From positions 1-42,522 of the IMG/VR virus record IMGVR_UViG_3300034355_000787: a stretch of DNA of 42,522 nt. The stretch is one strand, 5' to 3'. A model generated the notes under the pieces. The model did not search any database. It saw only the letters and a program-made list of their open reading frames with translations, and was not told where the DNA came from. A program made the position numbers and the translations under genes. This document shows, piece by piece, positions 24,425-32,776 of the stretch. The DNA comes from a virus. Position 1 is the first letter of the stretch; each line of letters starts with the position of its first letter.

Positions 24425-25630
24425 TTAAACTCCTGATAAATTTTGTTGACAATTGAGAACAGTCCATTCTGCATTGTCGACAATGCATTGGAGTTCTACG
24501 ACGGTATTTGGATCTACGGACAATAAGTAACCTGATGGACCTACAGTTGTTTGTTGTGATATTCCAGCCTGCGAACCAAAATATATGATTTGCCCAGCAT
24601 TTTGGGCAATTTGAAATAGGTCCCCAGTGGAATTTGAAATTATTCTTATGATAGCGCCGGCAGTAGCTAAAACCGGAAGGGTTAACACGCATGTACCACT
24701 GTAATTTACATAATAAATATTATTTTGCGCCAATGCTTGAGATGCAACAGTTACAGTGTTAAAAGTCAGTGCTGAAGATTGAGAAATAACAAAATCATAT
24801 ATCGCTTGAGTAGTAGCAAGACTGGTATCGTTGCGCGAGGCAAAAGTGGAATCTATGGAAATATCATTTACAGTTGCGCCGAACGCAAGCTTAGTGCCGG
24901 AGGCGGATATTTGCATTTGTAATATATTGTCAGGCAAGAACTGCTGTAGCCCTACACCAAATAATATTTTGTTAGTGGACTCTGTGTAACGACGCAGCGC
25001 AGTGACAGATACAAACGGGGTAACCAAGTCTATGCTACTGGGGGCAATTAGATTCATCGACCCCGAAGACTTTGTGATATCAAAAGAGCCAACGTCTAAA
25101 TCGCCACCCAAGGCTAATGTGCCCGGCAGCTGTAAAGTGGGAGACAAGGACACGGTAGGATTGCCGTTTAACCCATCACCATTGGTGACAATAGTTTGAT
25201 TAGCAGTACCAGCAAGTATGCGCGATACAAAATCACCACTTCCCGTCTCAACGGCAATAAAACCAGTAAACAAAGCAGATAAAGGGCTGGAGTTAGGCAA
25301 TACTGCGGTTTCGTCAGTTTGAGTTATGTATGTAGCGGTGGTTGGAGCTCCACCACCCCCGCCACCAGAAACTTGGGCTTTAATTGCCCCACTGGTCAGC
25401 AAATCTAACAAGTCTATAACTTCATTGTCTTGATTGATAAATTTGCCGACCCACGGCGCAATATTGTCATATTGCAACACAGTAGCGCTGCCTACGGGCA
25501 CCACTGGCCCGGGAGCCGCCGCAGTTACAACTACAGCACCGCTTTCTAAAACAGACTGGATATCCTGGACATTGTTATTGCTATCAATGAACGCGCTGGT
25601 AGGCGGTGTTAGATTATCAAAGTTTGTCAT
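24425..25630 (-). CDS. Fibre protein with Gly linker and shared tip domain
   Basis: This 401-residue protein has two similar N-terminal segments (AFIDSNNNVQDIQSVLESGA and KFINQDNEVIDLLDLLTSGA), a GGGGGG linker near residue 95, a beta-rich middle (DGLNGNPTVSLSPTLQLPG) and a tip domain with FQIAQNAGQIIYF matching the neighbouring fibre. The tandem N-terminal motif could be the particle-binding part. It is the first fibre gene in the leftward order. The ribosome site is weak. Confidence 0.7.
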   Translation of the reverse strand: MTNFDNLTPPTSAFIDSNNNVQDIQSVLESGAVVVTAAAPGPVVPVGSATVLQYDNIAPWVGKFINQDNEVIDLLDLLTSGAIKAQVSGGGGGGAPTTATYITQTDETAVLPNSSPLSALFTGFIAVETGSGDFVSRILAGTANQTIVTNGDGLNGNPTVSLSPTLQLPGTLALGGDLDVGSFDITKSSGSMNLIAPSSIDLVTPFVSVTALRRYTESTNKILFGVGLQQFLPDNILQMQISASGTKLAFGATVNDISIDSTFASRNDTSLATTQAIYDFVISQSSALTFNTVTVASQALAQNNIYYVNYSGTCVLTLPVLATAGAIIRIISNSTGDLFQIAQNAGQIIYFGSQAGISQQTTVGPSGYLLSVDPNTVVELQCIVDNAEWTVLNCQQNLSGV

Positions 25631-25638
25631 TACATTAC

Positions 25639-25677
25639 TTGTAAAAAATAAAAAATACTATATAATGAATAATTCAT
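25639..25677 (+). promoter_or_regulatory. Promoter and palindromic operator of the embedded regulator
   Basis: TTGTAA (25639-25644) and TATAAT (25661-25666) are 16 bases apart and read rightward. ATGAAT-A-ATTCAT (25665-25677) is a 13-bp palindrome that overlaps the -10 end and the transcription start, a position suited to autorepression. Leftward transcription into the fibre genes also starts around here or reads through. Confidence 0.5.
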
Positions 25678-26131
25678 GTCGTGTGCATCGATTATTATTT
25701 ATTTAGGTGTTGATTTGGCATATAATATAGATTTAATTCAATTGGTTAAGATTTTAAAATCTAAAACGATTAAAGAAGCCGCCGTTCATTTGGGCGTGTC
25801 TTATGGGTCGCTATATTATTTTTGCAAAAAGAATAGTCTAAAATCATCTATGCCTAGCAAAGGCGGCAGGCCATCAACGACGGAGCAATATGTTGAGGAA
25901 GTCGTGAACGATTATTTGGCTGGTATGAGTCAACAGCAAATTGCAAAAAAGTTTGGAATAGCCAAAGGAACGGTGCAAAGGATAGTTAAACTGGCCGCTC
26001 ACCATATGCGGACACGCTCAGAAGCGGCGCGCTTGCGTGACGCCAGAAAGACCGACGACGAGCTAAAACAACAAGCGGCTGCGGCTAATGCGGTGCGTAT
26101 GGCGATGGGGATTATCAATAGATTTGGATAA
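25676..26131 (+). CDS. HTH DNA-binding regulator on the opposite strand
   Basis: This protein of up to 151 residues contains two helix-turn-helix-like segments: TIKEAAVHLGVSYGSLYYFC (about 35-54) and MSQQQIAKKFGIAKGTVQRI (about 84-103). A charged helix follows. The ATG at 25676 lacks a ribosome site; TTG at 25715, 6 bases after AGGTG, is a credible alternative giving 138 residues. It is the only rightward gene inside the late region and has its own promoter. It may control late or fibre expression. Two tandem HTHs also occur in terminase small subunits, but that role is filled at 32268-32729. Confidence 0.7.
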   Translation: MSCASIIIYLGVDLAYNIDLIQLVKILKSKTIKEAAVHLGVSYGSLYYFCKKNSLKSSMPSKGGRPSTTEQYVEEVVNDYLAGMSQQQIAKKFGIAKGTVQRIVKLAAHHMRTRSEAARLRDARKTDDELKQQAAAANAVRMAMGIINRFG

Positions 26132-26134
26132 TAA

Positions 26135-26154
26135 AGCCGCCCTTTCGGACGGCT
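26135..26154 (-). terminator. Leftward hairpin terminator candidate
   Basis: Read leftward, AGCCGTCC-GAAA-GGGCGGCT pairs fully if one G-U pair is allowed, has a GNRA-type loop and is followed by TTTATTAT. It would reduce late transcription running antisense over the HTH gene. Read rightward it has one mismatch and no T-run. Confidence 0.45.
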
Positions 26155-26177
26155 AGACAGGTGGTTTTACTCGGTGG

Positions 26178-26193
26178 TGTTTCACGTGGAACT
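26178..26193. promoter_or_regulatory. parS-like 16-bp site
   Basis: TGTTTCACGTGGAACT matches the bacterial chromosomal parS pattern TGTTYCACGTGRAACA at 15 of 16 positions, including the whole GTTNCACGTGNAAC core. It lies in non-coding DNA between the hairpin at 26135-26154 and the gene at 26277. parS sites are bound and spread upon by ParB. No ParB gene is seen in this genome, so host ParB would have to be the partner. A role in segregation, positioning or ParB titration is inference. Confidence 0.55.
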
Positions 26194-26276
26194 TTTTCGT
26201 GTTATTTTGCTTCGGCCAGAATAACTTCACTCACAAAATCGCCCCCCTCTGGTGTGGGTGTCGTACACTTGGAACA

Positions 26277-26615
26277 TTACTTATCCACCCCCGCGGCAGC
26301 TGGAATAAATTCGCCCTCAATTGGTTCGGCGGCGGGTTTAGCTGCAAGCGCGTCTAGTTGCGTAGTTAGGCTTTTTATTTGCTCGGTTAATGCGTTTCTT
26401 TCGTTTGTGACGGCATTAAATGCAACATGGAAATCATCAGCAACACTAGCCATTACTCCGCTTTTTAGGCTTTTACGTAATATATTAGCTAAAACCACAT
26501 GCATCGGATGGTCTTCTGCTTTTAATCCTACATTTTTTGTAGGGTCTTCCTGAGCAATTAAACCGCCTTTTTCCAATAATTCTGCAAATGCATAAACATA
26601 ATTTTCAATACTCAT
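26277..26615 (-). CDS. Unknown protein, possibly scaffold or head accessory
   Basis: This 112-residue helical protein (VASVADDFHVAFNAVTNERN, a probable coiled coil in the second half) ends in an Ala/Pro-rich tail. It sits between the Mu F-like head protein and the fibre genes. CAGGAA precedes the ATG. After its TAA the same frame remains open for 24 more codons, starting CSKCTTPTPEGGDF and ending at 26202-26204, so the stop may be recent or suppressed. No family is recognised. Confidence 0.6.
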   Translation of the reverse strand: MSIENYVYAFAELLEKGGLIAQEDPTKNVGLKAEDHPMHVVLANILRKSLKSGVMASVADDFHVAFNAVTNERNALTEQIKSLTTQLDALAAKPAAEPIEGEFIPAAAGVDK

Positions 26616-26714
26616 AAGAAATTCCTGTTGTGTTTATATTAGAACAATATTCTATCATAGCAATAAGCGTAAACGCTAGCGGGTGACGCCTGAATTGTCT
26701 TATGCTATAATGCA

Positions 26715-27437
26715 TTAAATTACTACTTCACTATAGCAGCGACAATTCGGAAATTCTCCAGGTCCATGCGGCCCCTCATCCCCTACCTCTGGTGGATCGT
26801 CAAAATCAAAAGTAAGGTTAGCCATTTCCGCGTGAGACTCGCGCACAGCCCCATCTTCCATCGTGCGCCATATATATTGAGTGGCACCCACCAGACCCGC
26901 GCGGGCTTGCGTAATATTAGCATTAGACTTAGCTATCTCTGTACGAGCAATAAGCGTCGCCCTGGATTTGGTTACGCTTGTGGTTTCTTGCAATTGCTTC
27001 GCTATCTCATCGGCGCGCGTACCGGTAGTCTGTGCTTCTATAGCCAGCTTTTGCGCCCGCTCTGCTGCTTCTGTGGGTAAGCTTTTTATCAACACAACTT
27101 GTTCCGCTTGCAATCTTAGTAATGTGGGTGCGATACGTGAGTCTTTCATTAAGTCACTTAATCCACGTCCTATAATCTTTGAATTTTTCTGCCAAGCTCG
27201 CTCGTTGGATTTAGAGACCGAGGCTATCATCGCAGCAGCTACACGGTTCGCCCATGGAGTTAATGCTTCGCTGTAGAGCAAAGCCGAATTCATCATCGTA
27301 GCGATATCTTCGAGTTCACCATCATCATTAATATGCGCATTGACTATAGCGCCGCTATGCTCTGCGACTTTTCTTAACTGTCGAGCATATTTAAGCTCTT
27401 GCGATTTCTGATATTGCCAATCCGATTTATTAGCCAT
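26715..27437 (-). CDS. Mu F-like minor head protein
   Basis: This 240-residue protein has the Mu gpF/SPP1 gp7 pattern: SRATLIARTEIAKSNANI in the middle (about 156-173), YIWRTMEDGAVRESHAEM (about 187-204) and a C-terminal GEFPNCRCY with Cys residues. It is injected with or placed on the portal and needed for head morphogenesis. It overlaps the portal gene by 8 bases, the usual arrangement. Confidence 0.85.
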   Translation of the reverse strand: MANKSDWQYQKSQELKYARQLRKVAEHSGAIVNAHINDDGELEDIATMMNSALLYSEALTPWANRVAAAMIASVSKSNERAWQKNSKIIGRGLSDLMKDSRIAPTLLRLQAEQVVLIKSLPTEAAERAQKLAIEAQTTGTRADEIAKQLQETTSVTKSRATLIARTEIAKSNANITQARAGLVGATQYIWRTMEDGAVRESHAEMANLTFDFDDPPEVGDEGPHGPGEFPNCRCYSEVVI

Positions 27438-28971
27438 CTAATTTGTCCGCTGGTGCGAGCTTGTCATCGGATGGCGTTTGCCCTGTCATCGCCAAAGCCT
27501 TAATCATTTCTGGGCTAGGCTCCGGGGGTGCCTCGTCTTCTTCTTTAGCTTTGCGCAAGTCTTCGTCCGTAATGTTGCTCCACACCCCCGTTCCCTCGGA
27601 GCTTTGCAATAACTCTTGCGTTGCGGTTTCTTTGCTTACAAGTCCGGAGCTAAACGCCTCCACTATGCTTGCGGTGGTTTGTTGATTGATAACTGATTTT
27701 TCATTCAAGTCCAATTGCCACAACGGCACAAATTCAAAGTTTAAATCTGCAGGCGGTTGTTCCCCCAACGTCGAGATATACATCACTTTTAAAAGCTTAA
27801 GATAATCCGGCCGCATACCTTCCTGTGCGTCTTTGACTTTGTCATAATACATGCGGGTGTTTTCTTCTCCCGTAGCGTTAAGACCTTGCGCTGTTTCACC
27901 CATGAACTTAGTCGCAGGCGCTCCGCTTAATGTGCATAGCTGATTTTCAAATTTATTTTGCGCTGCTAAGAGGCCGGTTAAATCATAATTGAGGATTTCG
28001 ATGGAATCATTGGTGCTAAGCACGGTCACATTCTCGGTGCTCTCTGTTATCTTCATAGCTTGTATAAAGCCCATCAGATTATTAGCAGCTTGTCCTTCCA
28101 GGCCTTGGTTGACTACCTCATACATATTGTCAATTTTGACGACTCGAAAAGACGATTTATACGCAGCAGAGGCAAGCGCGGCTGACGCGGTTAAGTAGCT
28201 CGTGATAACATCCATGGGGTTAACTAATACCGAGCTATGCCAGCGCTGGTTTTGCAGGAAGTCAATAAAGGGCAAAAAGTCGCCATCGCATCTAATTACT
28301 CTAGAACGATGAATAATTACTTCTGTTTGGTATTTCTGCAGCTTTGAGTAATCAGAAGGGTTGGGAAATTGCATATCCCAGTCGTATGGGGATAGAACGG
28401 TATAATAGTTTGGCATATTATCAATCGGGTCGTAATCATCAGTAGACGGCCACAGTTGCCAGCGGTCCAACATCTTAAGCCCTTTGAATTGGTCTTTGCG
28501 TATAGTCGTCAAATCAAGCGGGGTAGATAATAATTGGCCCTCTATATCCAAAACCGCTATCGCACCCCCGTATAAACGGGCCATGCAAATTGTCTCAAAC
28601 AATCGTTTTTGTAGTCCGAGCCCAGACCAATTGGACATGATAGCCTTAATCTTATCGGGCTCTATATCCCCTTTAATTTGTATGCCCTCGCGCGTCATAT
28701 CCTCTGCTTGCATCTCAATTAAGCGCCTACAGATAAAATTACCGCCATACATTGCGCGCAGTTTAAGCCAGTTAAAGTTTTGCGCTACCGGGTTAATAAA
28801 AAAGCCAGAGCCTAGCGCATTACCGCCGCCCATGCCTAGACTTAAAAGGGGGTTGACGAAAGAATCGAAGGCTTGGCCTGCGATGACTTTCATATCTTTA
28901 ACCAGACTGACTGCCCATGACTTTTGTTGATTGTTAATAGCTACAGGCATTCGGATTGATTTCTTGCTCAT
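27430..28971 (-). CDS. Portal protein (DUF1073 family)
   Basis: This 513-residue protein shows the DUF1073 portal pattern: NWLKLRAMYGGNFICRRLIE near residue 68, then ARLYGGAIAVLDI, HRSRVIRCDGDFLPFI and APATKFMGETAQGLNATGE (about 345-363). Portals form the DNA-packaging ring at the capsid vertex. The start has AGG upstream. It follows the large terminase gene directly. Confidence 0.9.
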   Translation of the reverse strand: MSKKSIRMPVAINNQQKSWAVSLVKDMKVIAGQAFDSFVNPLLSLGMGGGNALGSGFFINPVAQNFNWLKLRAMYGGNFICRRLIEMQAEDMTREGIQIKGDIEPDKIKAIMSNWSGLGLQKRLFETICMARLYGGAIAVLDIEGQLLSTPLDLTTIRKDQFKGLKMLDRWQLWPSTDDYDPIDNMPNYYTVLSPYDWDMQFPNPSDYSKLQKYQTEVIIHRSRVIRCDGDFLPFIDFLQNQRWHSSVLVNPMDVITSYLTASAALASAAYKSSFRVVKIDNMYEVVNQGLEGQAANNLMGFIQAMKITESTENVTVLSTNDSIEILNYDLTGLLAAQNKFENQLCTLSGAPATKFMGETAQGLNATGEENTRMYYDKVKDAQEGMRPDYLKLLKVMYISTLGEQPPADLNFEFVPLWQLDLNEKSVINQQTTASIVEAFSSGLVSKETATQELLQSSEGTGVWSNITDEDLRKAKEEDEAPPEPSPEMIKALAMTGQTPSDDKLAPADKLDG

Positions 28972-28979
28972 TTTATAAC

Positions 28980-30509
28980 CTATTGTTTAATAACTTGCTG
29001 CCACCATGGCGTGATGCTTTGAGCTATCATGCCGTTGATTGCGTAGACCATTGGGTCTACTTGGTCATCATGGGGGTGGGTATCATCAGCCGTAAACGAC
29101 TCGCATTCTTCTAAAAAGTCGAATAAGTACGGCGCATCTTTCTGTAAGTATACCATACCCGCCTCTAGTATAGGCGTTATAGCATAAACGCGCGTGTATT
29201 TATCCTTTGAGACTCTTTCTTGCTTACTATCTTCTTTTCTTTTATTCCGAGATTCCGTGGTGCGTTTATCTTCTTCCTTGATTGGAAATATCGGTATGCG
29301 TCCTTCGGCGCGTATGCTTTGGATGAGGCCTGTGCCGCTGGCTTTGTCTTCGATGCAAATTCTGCGTAATTGGCCATGGGTCCGCACATCTAGCCCCGAC
29401 ATCTTTATCCAAAAGGCTATTGCTTGACGCTTAAGCTCTGGCGCTTCCCACTTACCGCGGATTTGGTCTATTAAGTAGATGTTGCCGTTCTTTCCTTTGC
29501 CCCAGCACTGGAATACCGAATAGTCGTGTTGTTCACCAGTTTTCATGGCGGTATCGGCGTAGATTTCACGGTATTGTATTTCTGGTAAATTTTCGTAGTA
29601 GCCGAACCATTTTGTTTTGATGATGCCGCCACCTTCTGGGTTGGGGCGCTGCTGCATTTGAGAGGCGTAACCGTCTGAGCCTAGCGCAATTTTGAGTTGC
29701 TCTACGGCTTCGCGTGGGAATCGTTCCGGAAATAATAATTGTCCTTCTTCGGTACGCGGGTCTTCGAATCCTATCGATGTATAGCATTTACGCTTAGATT
29801 CAAATTCCATCGGTAGCATAAGGCATACATAGCCTTGCTCTCTAGCTGCGGCAGCCACATCATTTTTAGCTACGCGCTGGAGCATAACGGATATTGTAGA
29901 GTCCACTTGACTGTTTAGTCGAGTTGGCAAAACGCGGCTAAAAATGTAGTTGGCATTGGCTATTTCGACCGAGCTTTTAGCGTTTAAAACGGAAATTGGA
30001 TCGTCCCAATTTACCCGATCGCCACGCTTACCCGTCATTGAGCCTATAGCGCAACATTGCCGAAAGCCGCGATGCTCATTTTCAAAATAGCCTTTGGTGT
30101 TTTGGTCTGTAGTGAGTTTTAATGGCCATAGGCTTTGGAACCAATCCGACTCAATAATGATGCGTGTTTTACGGTTATCGCGTAATGCATTCCCTATTTC
30201 GTAGCTCGCGCTGATAGTGCGCAGATGACCTAAGCCACGCGGCCCCCATTCCCATGGTGGAAACATTACCTGGGAAATAGTACTTTTAGACAGGCCAGTA
30301 GGTAGCTCGACAAGAAGGCGTTTAATCTGACCCTCGGTGATAGCTTGGTAATGCTCGCAGACAGCGCCCATAGCCCAGCCGTTAACAAATTCTGTTCCAG
30401 GCTCAATCAACGGCCACGCTCTTTCTACAAAATTAATAAGCCTCAAGCTGCAGTATTCGCGCTCGATTGCTAGAAAGTCTTCATTGGAAAGATCTAATAG
30501 TGCTGACAT
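28980..30509 (-). CDS. terL: Terminase large subunit
   Basis: This 509-residue packaging motor has an N-terminal ATPase and a C-terminal nuclease. The Walker A-like motif is ELPTGLSKST (68-77), a variant with G-S-K instead of G-K but common in phage terminases. The Walker B region is VNWDDPIS (168-ff). Nuclease acidic residues are likely in IYADTAMKTG, CIEDKASGTG and HPHDDQVDPM. It cuts and pumps DNA into the prohead together with the small subunit at 32268. The ATG has no clear ribosome site. Confidence 0.92.
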   Translation of the reverse strand: MSALLDLSNEDFLAIEREYCSLRLINFVERAWPLIEPGTEFVNGWAMGAVCEHYQAITEGQIKRLLVELPTGLSKSTISQVMFPPWEWGPRGLGHLRTISASYEIGNALRDNRKTRIIIESDWFQSLWPLKLTTDQNTKGYFENEHRGFRQCCAIGSMTGKRGDRVNWDDPISVLNAKSSVEIANANYIFSRVLPTRLNSQVDSTISVMLQRVAKNDVAAAAREQGYVCLMLPMEFESKRKCYTSIGFEDPRTEEGQLLFPERFPREAVEQLKIALGSDGYASQMQQRPNPEGGGIIKTKWFGYYENLPEIQYREIYADTAMKTGEQHDYSVFQCWGKGKNGNIYLIDQIRGKWEAPELKRQAIAFWIKMSGLDVRTHGQLRRICIEDKASGTGLIQSIRAEGRIPIFPIKEEDKRTTESRNKRKEDSKQERVSKDKYTRVYAITPILEAGMVYLQKDAPYLFDFLEECESFTADDTHPHDDQVDPMVYAINGMIAQSITPWWQQVIKQ

Positions 30510-30541
30510 GCATATATGTTAACACTATTTGAATTTAGTTG

Positions 30542-30925
30542 CTAATTATTTGCGGGGTGATCGCCACATACAATGCATTCACCGATTCCGTGCGCGTCTC
30601 TAATTAGGTGGGGGCACGTATCATTCTCGGTCAGAGCATCGGCAACAAAGTTATCGATATGCGGAGGTATCGGCATCCAGCAAATTATCCCATCAATATT
30701 TCGGACATAACCATCTTTTGTGTCAACAGTCTTGTTATCAATAGAGTCCAGAGGATATTCTTGTATTACAAACGCATTAACATGCACTCCATACCGAACC
30801 CTAAAGACGCACGGCTGCATAAAGTACCTGCGGTATACAGGGCTATATGATTTGACTAAAACTGACTCCCCGTCTATCGGTAATATGTCGCGAGGCGAAA
30901 CCCACGGTTCTAAATATTTAGTCAT
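30542..30925 (-). CDS. DUF551 domain protein
   Basis: This 127-residue protein contains WVSPRDILPIDGESVLVKS (about 9-27) and later IDGIICWMPIPPHID, the DUF551 pattern, then CPHLIRDAHGIGECIVCGDH, a possible zinc site with two Cys pairs and His. I chose the ATG at 30925, which follows AAGGG by 5 bases, over the GTG at 30931. It is related to 740-1102 and 1409-2005 in the early operon, so paralogues lie in both early and late units. Confidence 0.7.
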   Translation of the reverse strand: MTKYLEPWVSPRDILPIDGESVLVKSYSPVYRRYFMQPCVFRVRYGVHVNAFVIQEYPLDSIDNKTVDTKDGYVRNIDGIICWMPIPPHIDNFVADALTENDTCPHLIRDAHGIGECIVCGDHPANN

Positions 30926-30973
30926 TTTCACCCTTATTCTTGTGTATGTATAGGATAATCTGCCATAAAGAGC

Positions 30974-31621
30974 TCACTCATCGGCGTATCTCCATTTTAA
31001 AGTCTTATATGGCCCGGTAAATTTTGGCCCGAAACCGCTCTCCACCGTTATGCCGTTATAGCAAAGAATAGGAACACCATCTATAATCACCAACTTACCT
31101 TCATGCTGCACTTTAGCTTTACTTGCGCATTGGCTTTCTAGTTCGCCAATAATTTTTCTGCCCTGCTTTGGCCAGCACTTCTCAGCGTCGTACCATTCCG
31201 GTTCTTTTTCTTCCAATTTTCCATCAAAAGATATGAGCTCTAAATCAAGAGCTTTTCTAAGCCCCACATTCTCTCTCATCAGCTCTTTGTTTTGTTCTTT
31301 GAGCTCAATTACCTGTTTAGTCAACTCCAGCGCTTTATCAATATGCGTTTGCAATGTTTCCCGGGCTACCTGCCAATACTTGACCGCATCATCTTTGCGG
31401 CCTTCGGCTTGACCCAAATCATATTCAAGGGACTCAATGCGTTCTTTAATCTCGCCCTCCATATCTCGCCTCTCATGCCACATCAGTTCTTGCATCACTT
31501 GTATGCCTTTAGCATAGCCCCGCTCAAACTCTGCTTTGCCGTACTCCTCAATATCTTGCATGATGCGCGGCATTGATTCGCTCAAACGACATTTTATTTT
31601 CTCCAACAATTTATCACTCAT
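30974..31621 (-). CDS. Coiled-coil protein with DUF551-like tail
   Basis: This 215-residue protein is mostly charged coiled coil (about 25-145, Glu/Lys/Leu-rich). It ends in a small domain with WYDAEKCWPKQGRKIIGE and YKTLKWRY, whose spacing of W, P and a terminal aromatic resembles a degenerate DUF551 domain. The ATG at 31621 follows GGGGGTGAG and overlaps the preceding stop. Upstream in-frame ATGs at 31666 and 31633 lack such a site. Function unknown. Confidence 0.6.
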   Translation of the reverse strand: MSDKLLEKIKCRLSESMPRIMQDIEEYGKAEFERGYAKGIQVMQELMWHERRDMEGEIKERIESLEYDLGQAEGRKDDAVKYWQVARETLQTHIDKALELTKQVIELKEQNKELMRENVGLRKALDLELISFDGKLEEKEPEWYDAEKCWPKQGRKIIGELESQCASKAKVQHEGKLVIIDGVPILCYNGITVESGFGPKFTGPYKTLKWRYADE

Positions 31622-31931
31622 ACTCACCCCCATGCTCAGTAATCCCAAGATAACTTGTGCCGTCAAAGTTTATATTAGGAGCGTATTGATTTAAGTGGAC
31701 ATAGTGGAGCTCGACAAGATTCTGCCACGTCGACAAATTGGGTGCAAGAATGTTAAATGTTATAGCCACACATTCGGTCAGCAAGCTTGACAAACGAGCG
31801 GCAGCAGCACACCGGTCAATATCCATCATTTCCGTTAGATATTGCCCAAGCAGAGACTTTACTTCAGATTCCACGTGGCCGAAAAGAAAATCGCCGCGTT
31901 CTTCTTTGCGGTCGCTTAGTTTATTTGTCAT
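31614..31931 (-). CDS. Unknown helical protein
   Basis: This 105-residue protein has an acidic/basic N-terminus (KLSDRKEERGDFLFGHVE) and a mid helix rich in Ala and Leu. It overlaps both the preceding gene and the following coiled-coil gene, so it is co-translated in the leftward unit after the small terminase. No family is recognised. Confidence 0.55.
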   Translation of the reverse strand: MTNKLSDRKEERGDFLFGHVESEVKSLLGQYLTEMMDIDRCAAAARLSSLLTECVAITFNILAPNLSTWQNLVELHYVHLNQYAPNINFDGTSYLGITEHGGEYE

Positions 31932-32268
31932 CTTTATTCCTTGCTTCTAACAGCTCGTGTAACGAGAAACCCATTTTATATACTTTAACCTCAATACTCT
32001 TTTCGTTATCCTTGTAAAGGTCTGCCTTACATCGCCTTATTAAACTATTGCGCATGAAAGTAACCGCATGCTCCATCATGTCATCATAAATATAGATATC
32101 GGATAGAGCGGCAAATCTAACTCCAGGCCAAAGATGTGGAACGGCAAAAGGTATATTCTCAATATCAGAATACACCCTAATATCATCATATTCACATTTA
32201 TCATTAATAGTTAAAGCGTAAGTGCGTAGCCCGCACGTACCCACTATAAAGTAGAAATATCTCATCAT
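31921..32268 (-). CDS. Unknown protein
   Basis: This 115-residue protein has a beta-rich N-terminal part (YFYFIVGTCGLRTYALTI, then DDIRVYSDIEN) and a basic helical C-terminus. The start overlaps the stop of the small terminase by one base. It follows the small terminase in the same transcript. No domain is recognised. Confidence 0.55.
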   Translation of the reverse strand: MMRYFYFIVGTCGLRTYALTINDKCEYDDIRVYSDIENIPFAVPHLWPGVRFAALSDIYIYDDMMEHAVTFMRNSLIRRCKADLYKDNEKSIEVKVYKMGFSLHELLEARNKDDK

Positions 32269-32729
32269 TATTTAGCCGCCCTCGCTTCCAATAACTCTTT
32301 CATAGTCTGCGCGCTCAGCTTGGACACATCAAGCGCAGGCTTAGGTGTCATAGTGCCGTCGGTAGAGCTATGGTCTATATTAAATTTGTTATAGCCAAAC
32401 ATCACGTTTAGCTCTTTAATTGCGGCTATACGCTCAGAGCCCTTGTAGCTGTCATCTGCTACTATTTCTTTTAGGCCCTTCACCGATTCCTCGATCGACC
32501 ATAGAGTTTTTTTCTCTACCGTTTTGCGCAATTCTTGCACCCTTGCCAAAACCGTGTCATTTTTGGACATATGCGACGCCTTTGGGTGCACCGATTCATC
32601 CTTCCACTTTAGGCTGACAGGGTAGGCGGCTCTATAAGCATCTGCCTGGCTTTTGCCAGCGACTATAGCTTGCGCAAATATTTCTATTCTATCAGCCGTA
32701 CTCGGCTTCTTTTTAATTTCTTCGGTCAT
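32268..32729 (-). CDS. terS: Terminase small subunit
   Basis: This 153-residue protein has the Terminase_2-type arrangement: IFAQAIVAGKSQADAYRAAY (about 14-33), HPKASHMSKNDTVLARVQEL (48-67), then LKEIVADDS and ERIAAIKELNVMFGYNK. It recognises phage DNA and hands it to the large subunit. It is the first gene of the late leftward unit, 19 bp behind the -10 of the promoter at 32748-32776, with AAAAGGGG before the ATG. Separation from terL by four accessory genes is uncommon. Confidence 0.85.
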   Translation of the reverse strand: MTEEIKKKPSTADRIEIFAQAIVAGKSQADAYRAAYPVSLKWKDESVHPKASHMSKNDTVLARVQELRKTVEKKTLWSIEESVKGLKEIVADDSYKGSERIAAIKELNVMFGYNKFNIDHSSTDGTMTPKPALDVSKLSAQTMKELLEARAAK

Positions 32730-32747
32730 GATATCCCCTTTTCTTAA

Positions 32748-32776
32748 AGTTTAAACTAAATTAAAAAGGTTGTCAA
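32748..32776 (-). promoter_or_regulatory. Late leftward promoter
   Basis: On the minus strand TTGACA (32771-32776) and TAAACT (32748-32753) are exactly 17 bases apart. It is placed directly before terS and diverges from the rightward promoter at 32825. The near-consensus elements suggest use by host sigma70 RNA polymerase. About 25 kb of late genes lie behind it, so anti-termination or internal promoters are likely. Confidence 0.7.

Noticed and set aside
24270-24692. Long minus-strand frame overlapping the junction of two fibre genes
   Set aside because: Its composition is unlike a protein (rich in Cys, Trp, Arg, Asn) and both fibre genes around it are well supported in another frame.
25676-26131. 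A second terminase small subunit
   Set aside because: It has tandem HTHs but reads opposite to the late operon, has its own promoter, and terS is already well supported at 32268-32729.
31868-31877. Second parS-like site (TTCCACGTGG)
   Set aside because: It has the CACGTG core, but the outer bases do not fit the parS pattern and it lies within a coding region.
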